Below, one piece after another: positions 26,330-35,019 of a stretch of 64,000 nucleotides of DNA; within the stretch, counting starts at the first letter, position 1; each line of letters begins with the position of its first letter. The notes under the pieces are model-generated. The model ran no database searches and had not been told where the DNA came from. It was given only the letters and a program-made list of their open reading frames with translations. The stretch spans positions 434,001 to 498,000 of the forward strand of contig NZ_BDCR01000003.1 in assembly GCF_001618385.1 (NCBI RefSeq), given 5' to 3'. A program made the translations under genes and the position numbers. The DNA is from Paludibacter jiangxiensis. Its GTDB lineage: Bacteria; Bacteroidota; Bacteroidia; Bacteroidales; Paludibacteraceae.

Positions 26330-27332
26330 TTATCGGAGCAAAACAGACGATTGACGAGCAACGAGTTCGGTATCCAGAGTGACCGACTTTTGCAAACTAC
26401 TATCGTCAATGGTTTCAAGGAGCAGATTCACAGCCTCTCTGCCAAGATCGGTCATGGGCTGTTTCACATAAGAGACGGGAGCATAAAAAAGATCGAAAGC
26501 GTCGGTTTCGTCGAAACCCACAACAGCAACCTGATCCGGCACTTTAACATTCAGCGAGTTGAGATATTTCAAACCTGCGACTGTCAGTAAGTTAGTGCTA
26601 AAGAAAACGGCATCCACCGGTTCGGGCAAAGCCAGAAAACCAGCAATCGCTTCCGCAACATCTTCTGCCACGTGGTCGATACGTATCTCTCCCACAGCGG
26701 CATCATCGCCCAAAAGATCGATGGCACCGCGCTTACGTTCATTCAAATGGTGCAAAGCAGTGGCATATGTCACAATACCTATCTTCCGGCGGCCATTCTC
26801 CAGCAAATGATTAATTGCCGAAGCTGCGGCAGAATAGTTGTTGATTGACACGCAATTGGAGGTAATTTCCGGAAAATAACGGTCGATCATCACAAACGGT
26901 ATGCCGATTTGCTTCAGGTATTGAGCCTGAGTTTGAGTATTTTCGGGGAAAGCAATGATAAAGCCGTCGACCTGACGATTCAGAAACAACTTAATAAGCT
27001 TTTCGGTTTTCGAGGCTTTTTCGTCCGAACTGCCAAAAATCACCGAGTAGCCGGCTTTTTGCGCTTCGTCTTCAATAATCCGTGCAATCTGGGAAGAAAA
27101 TGGGTTGGCAATATCGGCCACAATCAAACCGATGGTCATGGTCTTTTGTGCCTGAAGGCTCCGTGCAATATGGTTCGGCTGGTAATTAAGATCGATAGCG
27201 GCCTGTTTGATTTTTGCCGTAATCTCCTTGCTGATTCTACCTTCTTTCTTATTGTTCAGCACATAAGAGACCAAACGCGGTCGATACTCCGACCTGCGCT
27301 GCAATATCTTTTAAGGAAGTCTTTTTCTTCAT
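26330..27332 (-). pseudogene. LacI-family regulator, frameshifted in the helix-turn-helix
   Basis: Translation from the ATG at 27332 gives MKKKTSLKDIAAQVGVSTA, a standard LacI DNA-binding start, then leaves frame and stops six codons later. Dropping one T from the TTT at 27273-27275 (AAA on the plus strand) restores ALVSYVLNNKKEGR and joins the rest, which is intact to 26330: hinge helix HIARSLQAQKT, then the ligand-binding domain (TIGLIVADIANPF to the end), about 333 codons in all. It is therefore either a recent inactivation, a programmed slip, or a sequencing error in a short homopolymer. The intact operators nearby imply the family member was functional. It probably responds to the sugar handled by the locus and represses its own gene. 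Confidence 0.88.
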
Positions 27333-27385
27333 AGCTGAATTTTCAGATTAAAGGCGAACATGATTATTACGATGCAAATATAGCA

Positions 27386-27401
27386 GGTTAAACGTTTAAA
27401 C
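27386..27401. promoter_or_regulatory. Operator-like site before the lacI-type gene
   Basis: GGTTAAACGTTTAAAC differs from the two perfect sites by one base. It is 54 nt before the regulator start and suggests autoregulation. Confidence 0.75.
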
Positions 27402-27606
27402 GTGTGCCCATTAATGAAAATTAAAGACTTTTAACCACAAAAGGAAGACTTCGAGACGAACAAACAGATGCATTCATCTATATATCAATACAATATAGCA
27501 TAAATAAAAAGACAGCTTGAATTTGAACCCACATAAAGTCGGATTTATATTTTCCAAATCAGACATGATTAATGTATTTTTGTCATCTGTTTATAAGCAT
27601 AATCCA

Positions 27607-27990
27607 ATGTCCAATATATATATCGTTTCCATCGGATCAAACTTCAACGCGGAACAAAATGTTAGCGAGGTGCAATTCCTACTGAATGAAGCATTTGCCA
27701 ATGTTCATTTTTCCAACTTTCAATGGATTCCGGCAATCGGCGATCATTACACGCAACCGTTTTACAACGGAGCCGTAAGCTTTGAGAGCAGCCTGCCTGC
27801 ATTGGAACTGAAGCCAAAGCTGAAGACCATGGAAGCTCAGCTTGGCCGCACTCCCGAGCAAAAAGCCCAGGGTATTGTACCCATGGATCTGGATATTATT
27901 GTTTGTAATGAAGAGATTGTTCATCAGGATTACAACAGGTTTCCTTTTGTAAAAGAAGCCGTTGATTCTCTCTTAAAAATCGACAAATAA
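27607..27990 (+). CDS. folK: Short HPPK (FolK)-like protein
   Basis: I start at ATG 27607 (MSNIYIVSIGSN) because the HPPK fold begins there; the frame itself is open 30 codons earlier. The 127 residues show SIGSN, QPFYNGAVSFES, the conserved MEAQLGRTPEQKAQG and the Mg-binding MDLDIIV. HPPK transfers pyrophosphate from ATP to 6-hydroxymethyl-dihydropterin in folate synthesis. The usual length is about 160, and the C-terminal PHP...R.FVL segment is missing, so it is a short variant; whether it is the cell's main FolK is unclear. A TATTTTTG box lies at 27575-27582. Confidence 0.75.
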   Translation: MSNIYIVSIGSNFNAEQNVSEVQFLLNEAFANVHFSNFQWIPAIGDHYTQPFYNGAVSFESSLPALELKPKLKTMEAQLGRTPEQKAQGIVPMDLDIIVCNEEIVHQDYNRFPFVKEAVDSLLKIDK

Positions 27991-28035
27991 TAAATTTACA
28001 TCTAAAGGCACAATTTCTTAAACAAAGTCGTATTT

Positions 28036-28064
28036 TTGTTTGTCCTCAAAATTAACTAAATTTG
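28036..28064 (+). promoter_or_regulatory. Promoter of the nucleoside phosphorylase gene
   Basis: TTG at 28036-28038 and TAAATTTG at 28057-28064, spacer 18 nt, slightly short of the 20 nt seen elsewhere here. Confidence 0.5.
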
Positions 28065-28164
28065 GCTTTCCTCAAACTACCTCATCTATTTGTAGACGAA
28101 GTAGTTCATATGATGACAATGCCAGAAATTTCCCATGAATTTTATAAAACAAAACAACATCGAT

Positions 28165-29034
28165 ATGAAACATTTTCCAAGTTCGGAACTTATTATCAAT
28201 GATGACGGTTCAATTTTTCACCTGCATTTACTTCCGGAACAACTTTCAGATAAAGTTATTCTAGTAGGCGATCCGGGTCGCGTTGAAATGATTGCCTCTT
28301 ATTTCGAAAATATTGAGTGTGATGTTGCCAATCGTGAATTCCGCACTATTACAGGAACCTACAAAGGCAAACGCCTGACAGTGGTGGGAACCGGAATTGG
28401 AACCGACAATATTGATATTGTTGTCAACGAACTGGATGCCCTGTCAAATATTGATCTTGTCAACAGAACAGAAAAACCGGAGCACAAACAACTGACTTTG
28501 GTAAGAATCGGAACATCAGGAGCCGTTCAGCCCGACATTAGACCGGGGACTTATGTCCTGTCCGAAAAATCAATAGGATTTGATGGAGTACTGAATTTCT
28601 ATGCCAACAGAAATGCAGCATGCGATATCGAATTTGAAAAAGCGTTCACGCATCATGTCAACTGGCATCCTCAATGGTGCGCTCCGTATGTTGCCGATAA
28701 TGATCCGGAACTTGTAGAGCGTATCGGGAAAGACGACATGCTGAGAGGCGTGACTATTTCCGCAAACGGATTTTACGGACCCCAGGGACGCGAACTCAGA
28801 CTTCCTCTCGCCCACCCGACCCTTAACGACAACATAGAAACGTTTCGCTATGGCCGTTTCAAAGTCACGAACTACGAGATGGAGAGTTCAGCCATTGCCG
28901 GCTTATCGAAATTAATGGGACATAAAGCGGTGACCGTTTGCTGCATCATTGCCAATCGTCGCATCCATGACGCATTCCCCAACTACAAAGAATCGGTTCA
29001 GATGCTGGTGGAAAAAGTGCTGGACAGGATCTAA
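28165..29034 (+). CDS. Uridine phosphorylase-like nucleoside phosphorylase
   Basis: NP-I family enzyme that splits a nucleoside with phosphate for base salvage. I favour the start at MKHFPSSELI (28165), which fits family N-termini; ATG 28135 would add ten residues. Visible: VILVGDPGRVEMIA with the phosphate-binding Arg, VGTGIGTDNIDIVVNEL, the RIGTSGAVQPDIRPGTYV loop near residue 124, and NYEMESSAIAGL near 245 with the ribose-binding Met-Glu. 289 residues is somewhat longer than the E. coli Udp (about 253). Base specificity cannot be read. Confidence 0.85.
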   Translation: MKHFPSSELIINDDGSIFHLHLLPEQLSDKVILVGDPGRVEMIASYFENIECDVANREFRTITGTYKGKRLTVVGTGIGTDNIDIVVNELDALSNIDLVNRTEKPEHKQLTLVRIGTSGAVQPDIRPGTYVLSEKSIGFDGVLNFYANRNAACDIEFEKAFTHHVNWHPQWCAPYVADNDPELVERIGKDDMLRGVTISANGFYGPQGRELRLPLAHPTLNDNIETFRYGRFKVTNYEMESSAIAGLSKLMGHKAVTVCCIIANRRIHDAFPNYKESVQMLVEKVLDRI

Positions 29035-29045
29035 ATTAATTACAT

Positions 29046-29657
29046 ATGAAAGAATCGATATTAAGCCGTTTTACGGCCCGAACCGACTGGATGTTGCTTC
29101 GCAATATTATCTGCATTGCAGCCGGAGTCCTTCTTTGGATGTACCCCGATGCTTTTGCCACCGGAGTTGTTGTTGGAATCGGTATTTTACTGGTACTTTA
29201 CGGAGTAATTTCCTTTCTGCTCTCCTTTCGCCATGCAATTCGCAACATGTTGATTCACACAGCATCTATTAACTCAATTGTTTCATTGGTTGTAGGTTTG
29301 GCATTTATCATCAAACCCTCTTTTTTTGCGCAATGGTTCATTGTGGTTATTGCCATTTGTATCATCGGCCTCGCCATATTGCAACTCATTGAAATCACCT
29401 CGCTCCGCAGCTTTAACAGCTCCGTGTCGGCACTCTACTACCTGAGTCCGTTGGTCTTATTGGGACTTGGCATTCTGGTACTGGTTAAACCCGAGGGAGT
29501 TGTCAACCTGATAGGCTACTTTGGAGCTGCAGCCCTTATCTACACCGGCATTTCGGGCATATTCCTGACCATTCGGTTAAAGAAAGAAAACAAGCGAAAA
29601 TCAGTCGCACCAACAAGCGGAATGCATTACACAAGTCAAGATTTTTCGAATGAATAA
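29046..29657 (+). CDS. DUF308 (HdeD-like) membrane protein
   Basis: 203 residues with six membrane segments arranged as three similar hairpins, for example IICIAAGVLLWMYPDAFATG and SLVVGLAFIIKPSFFAQ, the repeat pattern of DUF308/HdeD proteins. The C-terminal tail is short and basic (RLKKENKRKSV). The family is linked to acid resistance in E. coli but the role here is unknown. It starts 11 nt after the phosphorylase gene and overlaps the mnmE start by 8 nt, so the three genes are probably one transcript. Confidence 0.85.
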   Translation: MKESILSRFTARTDWMLLRNIICIAAGVLLWMYPDAFATGVVVGIGILLVLYGVISFLLSFRHAIRNMLIHTASINSIVSLVVGLAFIIKPSFFAQWFIVVIAICIIGLAILQLIEITSLRSFNSSVSALYYLSPLVLLGLGILVLVKPEGVVNLIGYFGAAALIYTGISGIFLTIRLKKENKRKSVAPTSGMHYTSQDFSNE

Positions 29658-31047
29658 CGATACTATTTGCGCTGTTTCAACAGCTCCCGGACAAGGAGCA
29701 ATTGCTGTTGTGCGCGTTTCGGGGCAACATGCAATTGCCGCCTGCAATACTATTTTCAAAGCTAAAAATAATACACGCGATGTACTCTCACAAAGAGGAC
29801 AAACGGTGAGTTTCGGCAACATTATCAATCAAAAAGGAGAAACGGTAGATGAAGTTTTGCTAAGCGTTTTCCGTAATCCTCACTCCTATACGGGCGAAGA
29901 TTCGGTAGAAATTTCGTGTCACGGATCGGCATTTATCCAGCAACAAATACTTCAATTGCTTATTGCAAACGGTTGCCGCATGGCCGAACCGGGCGAATAT
30001 ACGCAACGCGCCTTCATGAACGGCAAAATGGATTTGTCGCAAGCCGAAGCCGTTGCCGACCTGATTGCCGCCGAATCGGCAGCTGCTCACAAATTGGCTA
30101 TCAACCAACTCAAAGGTGGATTCTCAGAAGAACTCAATCGCTTGCGTGCAGAATTACTCGACTTTACCTCATTGATCGAGCTCGAACTCGATTTCAGCGA
30201 AGAAGAGGTGGAGTTTGCCAACCGCGACCAGCTCAACACACTGATTAACCACATAGAACTGGTTACCACCAAGCTAATCAACTCGTTCAGCGTAGGAAAC
30301 GCCGTTAAAAACGGAATCCCCGTTGCCATTGTCGGCGAAACCAACGTAGGCAAATCGACCTTGCTCAATCGTCTGCTCAACGAAGAACGAGCCATCGTTT
30401 CCGATATTCATGGCACCACGCGCGACACCATCGAAGAGGTAATGACTTTTGGCGGTGTGCAATTCCGCTTTATCGACACCGCCGGTATCCGCGACACCCG
30501 CGATAAAATTGAGAGCCTCGGCATAGAACGCACCTTCCACAAAATCGATCAGGCAACAATCGTTCTTCCGGTGCTCGACTCTACGCGCAGCATCACCGAG
30601 CTGACACAGTTTGCTACCGATATCGTCGAAAAAACAAGCGGAAAACAGCGCATCTTCATTGTCAACAAAATTGATTCGCTGACAGAAGAAAAACGCACGG
30701 CACTGCAAGCTTTGCCGGTGTTGATGAATGAACCCTGCTGTTTCTTGTCGGCCAAATTCGGACAAGGCTACGAAAAGCTCCAACAAGCACTGATAACTGC
30801 GGCCAATATTCCTGAAATAGACGCGAGTGACGTAATCGTAACCAATGCCCGCCATTACGAAGCTTTGCTAAAAGCGCAGGAAGCCATCCTGCGGGTAATC
30901 GAAGGGTTGAACAACAACATTTCAGGGGAGTTCGTCTCGCAGGATATTCGCGAAGCAATTTATTATCTGGGACTTATCACCGGGGGAAGCATTACCAACG
31001 ACGAGATTTTGGGTAATATCTTCCATAAGTTTTGCATTGGAAAGTAG
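29650..31047 (+). CDS. mnmE: tRNA modification GTPase MnmE
   Basis: With MnmG it installs cmnm5U at the wobble base of certain tRNAs. 465 residues: N-terminal folate-binding domain starting DTICAVSTAPGQGAIAVVRVSG, helical domain, G domain inserted at about 225-380 with GETNVGKSTLLN (P-loop), DIHGTTRDTIEE, DTAGIRDT and NKID, and the conserved C-terminal FCIGK with its Cys. Complete. Its start overlaps the DUF308 gene end by 8 nt. Confidence 0.97.
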   Translation: MNNDTICAVSTAPGQGAIAVVRVSGQHAIAACNTIFKAKNNTRDVLSQRGQTVSFGNIINQKGETVDEVLLSVFRNPHSYTGEDSVEISCHGSAFIQQQILQLLIANGCRMAEPGEYTQRAFMNGKMDLSQAEAVADLIAAESAAAHKLAINQLKGGFSEELNRLRAELLDFTSLIELELDFSEEEVEFANRDQLNTLINHIELVTTKLINSFSVGNAVKNGIPVAIVGETNVGKSTLLNRLLNEERAIVSDIHGTTRDTIEEVMTFGGVQFRFIDTAGIRDTRDKIESLGIERTFHKIDQATIVLPVLDSTRSITELTQFATDIVEKTSGKQRIFIVNKIDSLTEEKRTALQALPVLMNEPCCFLSAKFGQGYEKLQQALITAANIPEIDASDVIVTNARHYEALLKAQEAILRVIEGLNNNISGEFVSQDIREAIYYLGLITGGSITNDEILGNIFHKFCIGK

Positions 31048-31372
31048 AATAAAACTCTGTCTTTCAAAAACATATTTAATAAGAACGATACCCACAAATC
31101 GATTCCATGTCGATTGCTATCTCCACCCGTAAAGCATCATTTTGCGACTCACACACAAAGGCTGCCTTCTCTGAAATTCAGGAGGCAGCCTTTGTTTTTA
31201 GCGTCTTCCGTATGACTACACATACCATCGACTATTCTTCCGTAACGGTTCAATATTAACATGTTAAAATCAACATCCGGCACACACATTTTTCCATCTG
31301 ACATTAAATTTGTTACAGCATTTCGCACAGCGCGCCAAAGCACAAGGTAAACTTCATAAAACAGAACACTTT
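31048..31372 (+). other. 325-bp intergenic stretch after mnmE
   Basis: Contains the terminator at 31156-31199 and a -7 box (TAAATTTG, 31305-31312) for the next gene. I see no gene in it. Confidence 0.6.
31156..31199 (+). terminator. Terminator after mnmE
   Basis: CAAAGGCTGCCT / AGGCAGCCTTTG (31156-31167 and 31183-31194), then TTTTT. Confidence 0.85.
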
Positions 31373-32179
31373 ATGGAACGGATAATAACTTATTTTGTGT
31401 TGTCTTTTGCTTGCTTTCTCTTTGCGAACTATCAACTGCCTGCTCAATCGAATGAGCTTTGTCACATCTACTTAAAAGATGGAAGAGTTGCAAAAGGAGA
31501 AATCACAGAGAACATCCCCAATGAATTGGTACGTATTAAAAATGCGGATGGCAAGGCCCTTATTTTCACTTACCCTGAAATTCAAAAAATAGTTCCTGAT
31601 TCTATCGAAAACAAAGTTCGATCCGTTTATATAACATTAAAAAATGGAGTGCAAATCAAGGGCCTATTTCTTCAGAGCATCCCAAACCAATCTATCACTA
31701 TTCAAACTGCAAACGGAACGACACAATGTTATACCTATGATGAAATCCAAACAATCCGTTACAGCAACAAGCCGCTGCTGCCAAAGAAACCCGGAGCTGC
31801 CTTTGTTAATTCACTGTTTTTTCCCGGTCTTGGGCAGTTCTACAACGGACAAAAAACCAAAGGAATAATATTCAGTTCAATAGGAGCAGGTTCGTTGAGT
31901 GTGATAACATATTGTGCTATTACCATGTCGCACAAAGACGAACCTTTTATGGAATTTTTCATTGGAGGTATCAGCGCTGTAGTTTTTTCATTAGACTATC
32001 TGGCTTCTTTGATTGATGCACCGATATCAGCCTCCAAAATAAACAAAAGACACCGAAATGGCATGTTCAGCTGGAGTTTAGGGAAGGAATCGCAACTTGG
32101 AATTTCGCCTAAATTTACCTTCCGTTCCCTTAATCACACTGAAAAAATGATAGGTCTGAAACTTCGCCTGTCGCTGTAA
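31373..32179 (+). CDS. Envelope protein with a tandem beta repeat and a PGxGQxY membrane module
   Basis: I start at MERIITYF (31373), which begins a signal peptide ending near LPAQ; the frame is open 21 codons earlier. Residues about 30-75 and 80-130 are a tandem repeat: YLKDGRVAKGEITENIPNEL against TLKNGVQIKGLFLQSIPNQS, each ending in YPEIQKI or YDEIQTI. Then comes FFPGLGQFYNGQKTKG, the turn of a TM2/DUF5683-like two-helix module, followed by two membrane segments and a basic tail. Function unknown. Confidence 0.65.
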   Translation: MERIITYFVLSFACFLFANYQLPAQSNELCHIYLKDGRVAKGEITENIPNELVRIKNADGKALIFTYPEIQKIVPDSIENKVRSVYITLKNGVQIKGLFLQSIPNQSITIQTANGTTQCYTYDEIQTIRYSNKPLLPKKPGAAFVNSLFFPGLGQFYNGQKTKGIIFSSIGAGSLSVITYCAITMSHKDEPFMEFFIGGISAVVFSLDYLASLIDAPISASKINKRHRNGMFSWSLGKESQLGISPKFTFRSLNHTEKMIGLKLRLSL

Positions 32180-32315
32180 ATTGTTAAAATCCTCTCTTTG
32201 CATTGGAAACACTGGATGCCCACCCGGTTTGCCCAAGGATCACTATGAAGCCCTGAAATCTTGTTAATTGAGGATAATATTTACTACTGAAATTATCGAC
32301 GGTTTGTTTTTTTCG

Positions 32316-32323
32316 TAAGTTTG
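32316..32323 (+). promoter_or_regulatory. -7 box before the 229-residue gene
   Basis: TAAGTTTG, 34 nt before the ATG. -33 element not evident. Confidence 0.45.
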
Positions 32324-32357
32324 CCGCATAAATACTCACAACGTAATTTTTGCCGGC

Positions 32358-33047
32358 ATGAAGAGAATTACAACACTTATATTATCGCTGTCACTATTCG
32401 GCGCTTTGGCTTTCGGGCAATCGCCTGAAAAACTTTATGCAGGAGACAAAAGCGTCAAGCAACCGACGATTACGATGCCGGCAACCGACTCATTATCCAG
32501 ACAAGAGATCAGCACCATTGCTCCGGCTCCGGTCAATCTGCCGTCATTTTATCTGAACGACTCTTTATCGCAAAAAGTACAGCAACTCCCAAAGCCGGTT
32601 TTCTCACGCGGACCCTTTTTTATCAACGAACAATTTTCGGTAGCACTGGGCAAGTCGAGCTATAACTTCAAATACGAAAACATCACTTCGTTCGGCACCT
32701 CGTTTCTGTTTCGTCCCTTGAACAAGCTTACGTTTGAAGTGTCGCCGGTGATTGCGCATTACTTTTTCGGCAACAAACAACTCTCCCCATTTACCGATTT
32801 TTCGTGCAGCTTTGGAGCGCAGTATAATCTTTCGGAAAAGGTAGCGGTCAAGGCTTTCGGACAGGTAAGCGCCTCCACGAATACTAACAAATTCTACGGT
32901 TACGCTCCTTTTGTGCCTCAAAATGCCTATGGCGTGGGATTGAAATATAAGGCCAATAAAAACCTGAGCTTTGAAGTCAGCGTCGAACAATCGCAATACA
33001 ACGGCATGTGGTATAACGAGCACAACGGGATGCAGACGACTTATTAA
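32358..33047 (+). CDS. Secreted or outer-membrane protein of unknown function
   Basis: 229 residues with signal peptide MKRITTLILSLSLFGALAFG. After a polar, Pro-rich N-terminal third, the rest looks like short amphipathic beta strands (FSVALGKSSYNFKYENIT, LTFEVSPVIAHYFFG, FSCSFGAQYNLSEKVAVKAFGQ, YGVGLKYKANKNLSFEVSVEQS), consistent with a small eight-stranded beta barrel. The C-terminus ends in Tyr, as many barrel proteins end in an aromatic residue. I do not recognise a named family. A strong terminator follows. Confidence 0.65.
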   Translation: MKRITTLILSLSLFGALAFGQSPEKLYAGDKSVKQPTITMPATDSLSRQEISTIAPAPVNLPSFYLNDSLSQKVQQLPKPVFSRGPFFINEQFSVALGKSSYNFKYENITSFGTSFLFRPLNKLTFEVSPVIAHYFFGNKQLSPFTDFSCSFGAQYNLSEKVAVKAFGQVSASTNTNKFYGYAPFVPQNAYGVGLKYKANKNLSFEVSVEQSQYNGMWYNEHNGMQTTY

Positions 33048-33061
33048 GTTGACGAAACTAC

Positions 33062-33107
33062 AGAAAGGGAACCGCCGCGATGGAAACATTGTAACGGTTC
33101 CCTTTCT
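33062..33107 (+). terminator. Hairpin terminator
   Basis: Thirteen-bp stem AGAAAGGGAACCG / CGGTTCCCTTTCT (33062-33074 and 33095-33107). The T-tract is short because the stem itself ends in TTTCT. Confidence 0.7.
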
Positions 33108-33108
33108 A

Positions 33109-33141
33109 TTGCAAATAAGTGAAATATAATCCGTACCTTTG
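33109..33141 (+). promoter_or_regulatory. rhlE promoter
   Basis: TTG at 33109-33111, 22-nt spacer, TACCTTTG at 33134-33141. Implies a leader of about 280 nt. Confidence 0.5.
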
Positions 33142-33404
33142 CATCCAGAACAATCAAGTGAGTATTGAATCCTTCTCTACAATGTTTTGCTCCGTCAGCT
33201 ATTGGCGGAACTACCATCGTCAAAATCGACATCAAAATCAGCTTTCTTGTTTCGAAAGACCGGTCACGCAAGTAAAAATTGCATCGGCTTTACCCGACAA
33301 AAACCAAGACCAGCAAACAGATGTTTGCCTACAATAAGCTTTTACACCGATTCCGCACCATCTCCTTTGTAAATAACTTATTGGCATTTTTTAATTAAAA
33401 CAAA

Positions 33405-33420
33405 GACGACGGATGTCGTC
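33405..33420 (+). promoter_or_regulatory. Small hairpin just upstream of the rhlE start codon
   Basis: GACGAC-GGAT-GTCGTC, a perfect 6-bp stem with a 4-nt loop, ends 9 nt before the ATG at 33430, where a ribosome would bind. Confidence 0.5.
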
Positions 33421-33429
33421 GAACAATTC

Positions 33430-34554
33430 ATGACATTTAAAGAACTTAATATTTCAGAGCCTATATTGAAAGCTCTGGCAAACAAAAATTACGAAAAACC
33501 GACACCCATTCAGGAGCAGGCCATACCGGGAGCGCTCGACGGCCGCGACTTACTGGGCATAGCACAAACAGGAACAGGCAAAACAGCGGCATTCGCGATC
33601 CCCATTATCCAGCAATTAGACCAATCTCAGATCAAAGGAAACAAGCGTGTAATCAGGGCTCTGATACTTACTCCCACACGCGAGCTGGCCATTCAGATCG
33701 ACGAGTGTTTCACCGACTATGCAAAATATACCGGCTTACGTAACACGGTAATATTCGGAGGGGTAAATCAACGTCCTCAGGTAGAACAGTTAACGCGCGG
33801 AACCGATATTCTGGTGGCAACACCGGGAAGATTACTTGATCTCATACAGCAAAAGCATATCAAGCTTGAACATATTCGTCATTTCGTGCTCGACGAAGCA
33901 GACCGAATGCTCGACATGGGCTTCATTCACGATATTAAACGTTTGTTGCCTCTGTTGCCCAAGCAGAAACAGACACTGTTTTTTTCGGCAACCATGCCTC
34001 CGGCAATCGCTCAACTGTCCAAAACGATCCTAAATAAACCATTACGTGTGGAAGTTGCTCCGGTTTCCTCAGTTGTTGATACCATTGAGCAACATCTCTA
34101 TTTTGTTGAAAAGCCCCAGAAAAGCGAACTGCTTGTTTCTTTGCTTGAAAAAGCACAGGACAAATCTGTTCTGATTTTTTCGCGAACCAAGCATGGAGCC
34201 GATAAAATTGCCCGTATACTGGGAAAGAAAGGCGTTGGATGCGAGGCCATTCATGGCAATAAATCGCAGGGAGCACGACAACGGGCACTGACTAACTTCA
34301 AATCGGGCGCCACCAAGGTAATTGTGGCAACTGACATTGCTGCGCGGGGAATTGACATTGCCAATCTGGAAATTGTCATCAACTATGACCTGCCCGATGT
34401 AGCCGAAACGTATGTACACCGCATCGGACGAACCGGACGTGCAGGTAACCGAGGCACAGCGCTCTCGTTTTGCGCAGAAGAAGAACGCAGTATGCTTCGT
34501 GATATTCAAAAACTAACAGGCAAAACATTGAATGCAAAGCCTATTCCAGCATAA
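33430..34554 (+). CDS. rhlE: DEAD-box RNA helicase, RhlE type
   Basis: ATP-dependent RNA helicase of the cytosol, usually active in ribosome assembly and cold adaptation. 374 residues with all core motifs: Q motif NYEKPTPIQEQAIP, motif I AQTGTGKTAAF, Ia PTRELA, GG, motif II DEAD in LDEADRMLDMGF, motif III SAT, then ARGIDI (V) and HRIGRTGRAG (VI). The C-terminal extension after the core is almost absent (ends LNAKPIPA), so it is a minimal form. It leads a run of RNA-binding genes and has a long structured leader. Confidence 0.94.
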   Translation: MTFKELNISEPILKALANKNYEKPTPIQEQAIPGALDGRDLLGIAQTGTGKTAAFAIPIIQQLDQSQIKGNKRVIRALILTPTRELAIQIDECFTDYAKYTGLRNTVIFGGVNQRPQVEQLTRGTDILVATPGRLLDLIQQKHIKLEHIRHFVLDEADRMLDMGFIHDIKRLLPLLPKQKQTLFFSATMPPAIAQLSKTILNKPLRVEVAPVSSVVDTIEQHLYFVEKPQKSELLVSLLEKAQDKSVLIFSRTKHGADKIARILGKKGVGCEAIHGNKSQGARQRALTNFKSGATKVIVATDIAARGIDIANLEIVINYDLPDVAETYVHRIGRTGRAGNRGTALSFCAEEERSMLRDIQKLTGKTLNAKPIPA

Positions 34555-34593
34555 AGAATCTCAAAATAAACAATAACCGCTAAATTAATTTCA

Positions 34594-35019
34594 GTGAATA
34601 AAAAAGAATTAGAAAAGAAGAAAGAACAGAAAAAAAGAGAAAAGCTAAAACGCAAAGAAGAGCGCAAAGCCAGTGGAGGTAGCAAATCCTTTGAGGATAT
34701 GATTGCCTATGTAGACGAATTCGGCATGATTACCGACACCCCGCCGGATCCTACAAAGAAAACAGAAGTAGAACTCGAATCTATTGCCGTTTCTTCTCCG
34801 AAAAAAGAAGATATTGAAAAAGAACCACTTAGAGGCCGTGTGGAGCACTTCAACACAGACAAAGGATATGGATTTATAAAGGACATGGGAAGTGTAAACA
34901 AATACTTTTTTCATATCAGCAATGCGCCGGAGAATATTTCAGAAGGAAATATTGTTACCTTTGAACTGGAAAAAGGACAAAAGGGCATGAATGCTGTGCG
35001 AATTGAGCTTTCGAAATAA
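34594..35019 (+). CDS. Cold-shock-domain protein with a lysine-rich N-terminus
   Basis: 141 residues beginning at GTG 34594, the only start giving the full lysine-rich segment. Residues 1-30 are extremely basic (KKELEKKKEQKKREKLKRKE), a likely single helix; the middle is acidic; residues about 78-141 are a cold-shock domain with RNP1-like KGYGFI and RNP2-like YFFHIS. Binds single-stranded nucleic acid, probably RNA. It is 39 nt after rhlE and likely co-transcribed, which suggests a joint role in RNA unwinding. Confidence 0.88.
   Translation: MNKKELEKKKEQKKREKLKRKEERKASGGSKSFEDMIAYVDEFGMITDTPPDPTKKTEVELESIAVSSPKKEDIEKEPLRGRVEHFNTDKGYGFIKDMGSVNKYFFHISNAPENISEGNIVTFELEKGQKGMNAVRIELSK

Larger units (their letters stand above)
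33048..33429 (+). other. 382-bp stretch: terminator, promoter and long rhlE leader
   Basis: Contains the terminator at 33062-33107, the rhlE promoter boxes at 33109-33141, then about 280 nt of leader without a credible gene, ending in a small hairpin by the start codon. Confidence 0.55.

Noticed and set aside
30274-30855. 193-codon minus-strand frame
   Set aside because: Lies wholly inside mnmE, antisense to its G domain.
33119-33372. Two small frames in the rhlE leader
   Set aside because: They overlap each other, start at or near the promoter box and have no protein-like character. A regulatory leader peptide is not supported.
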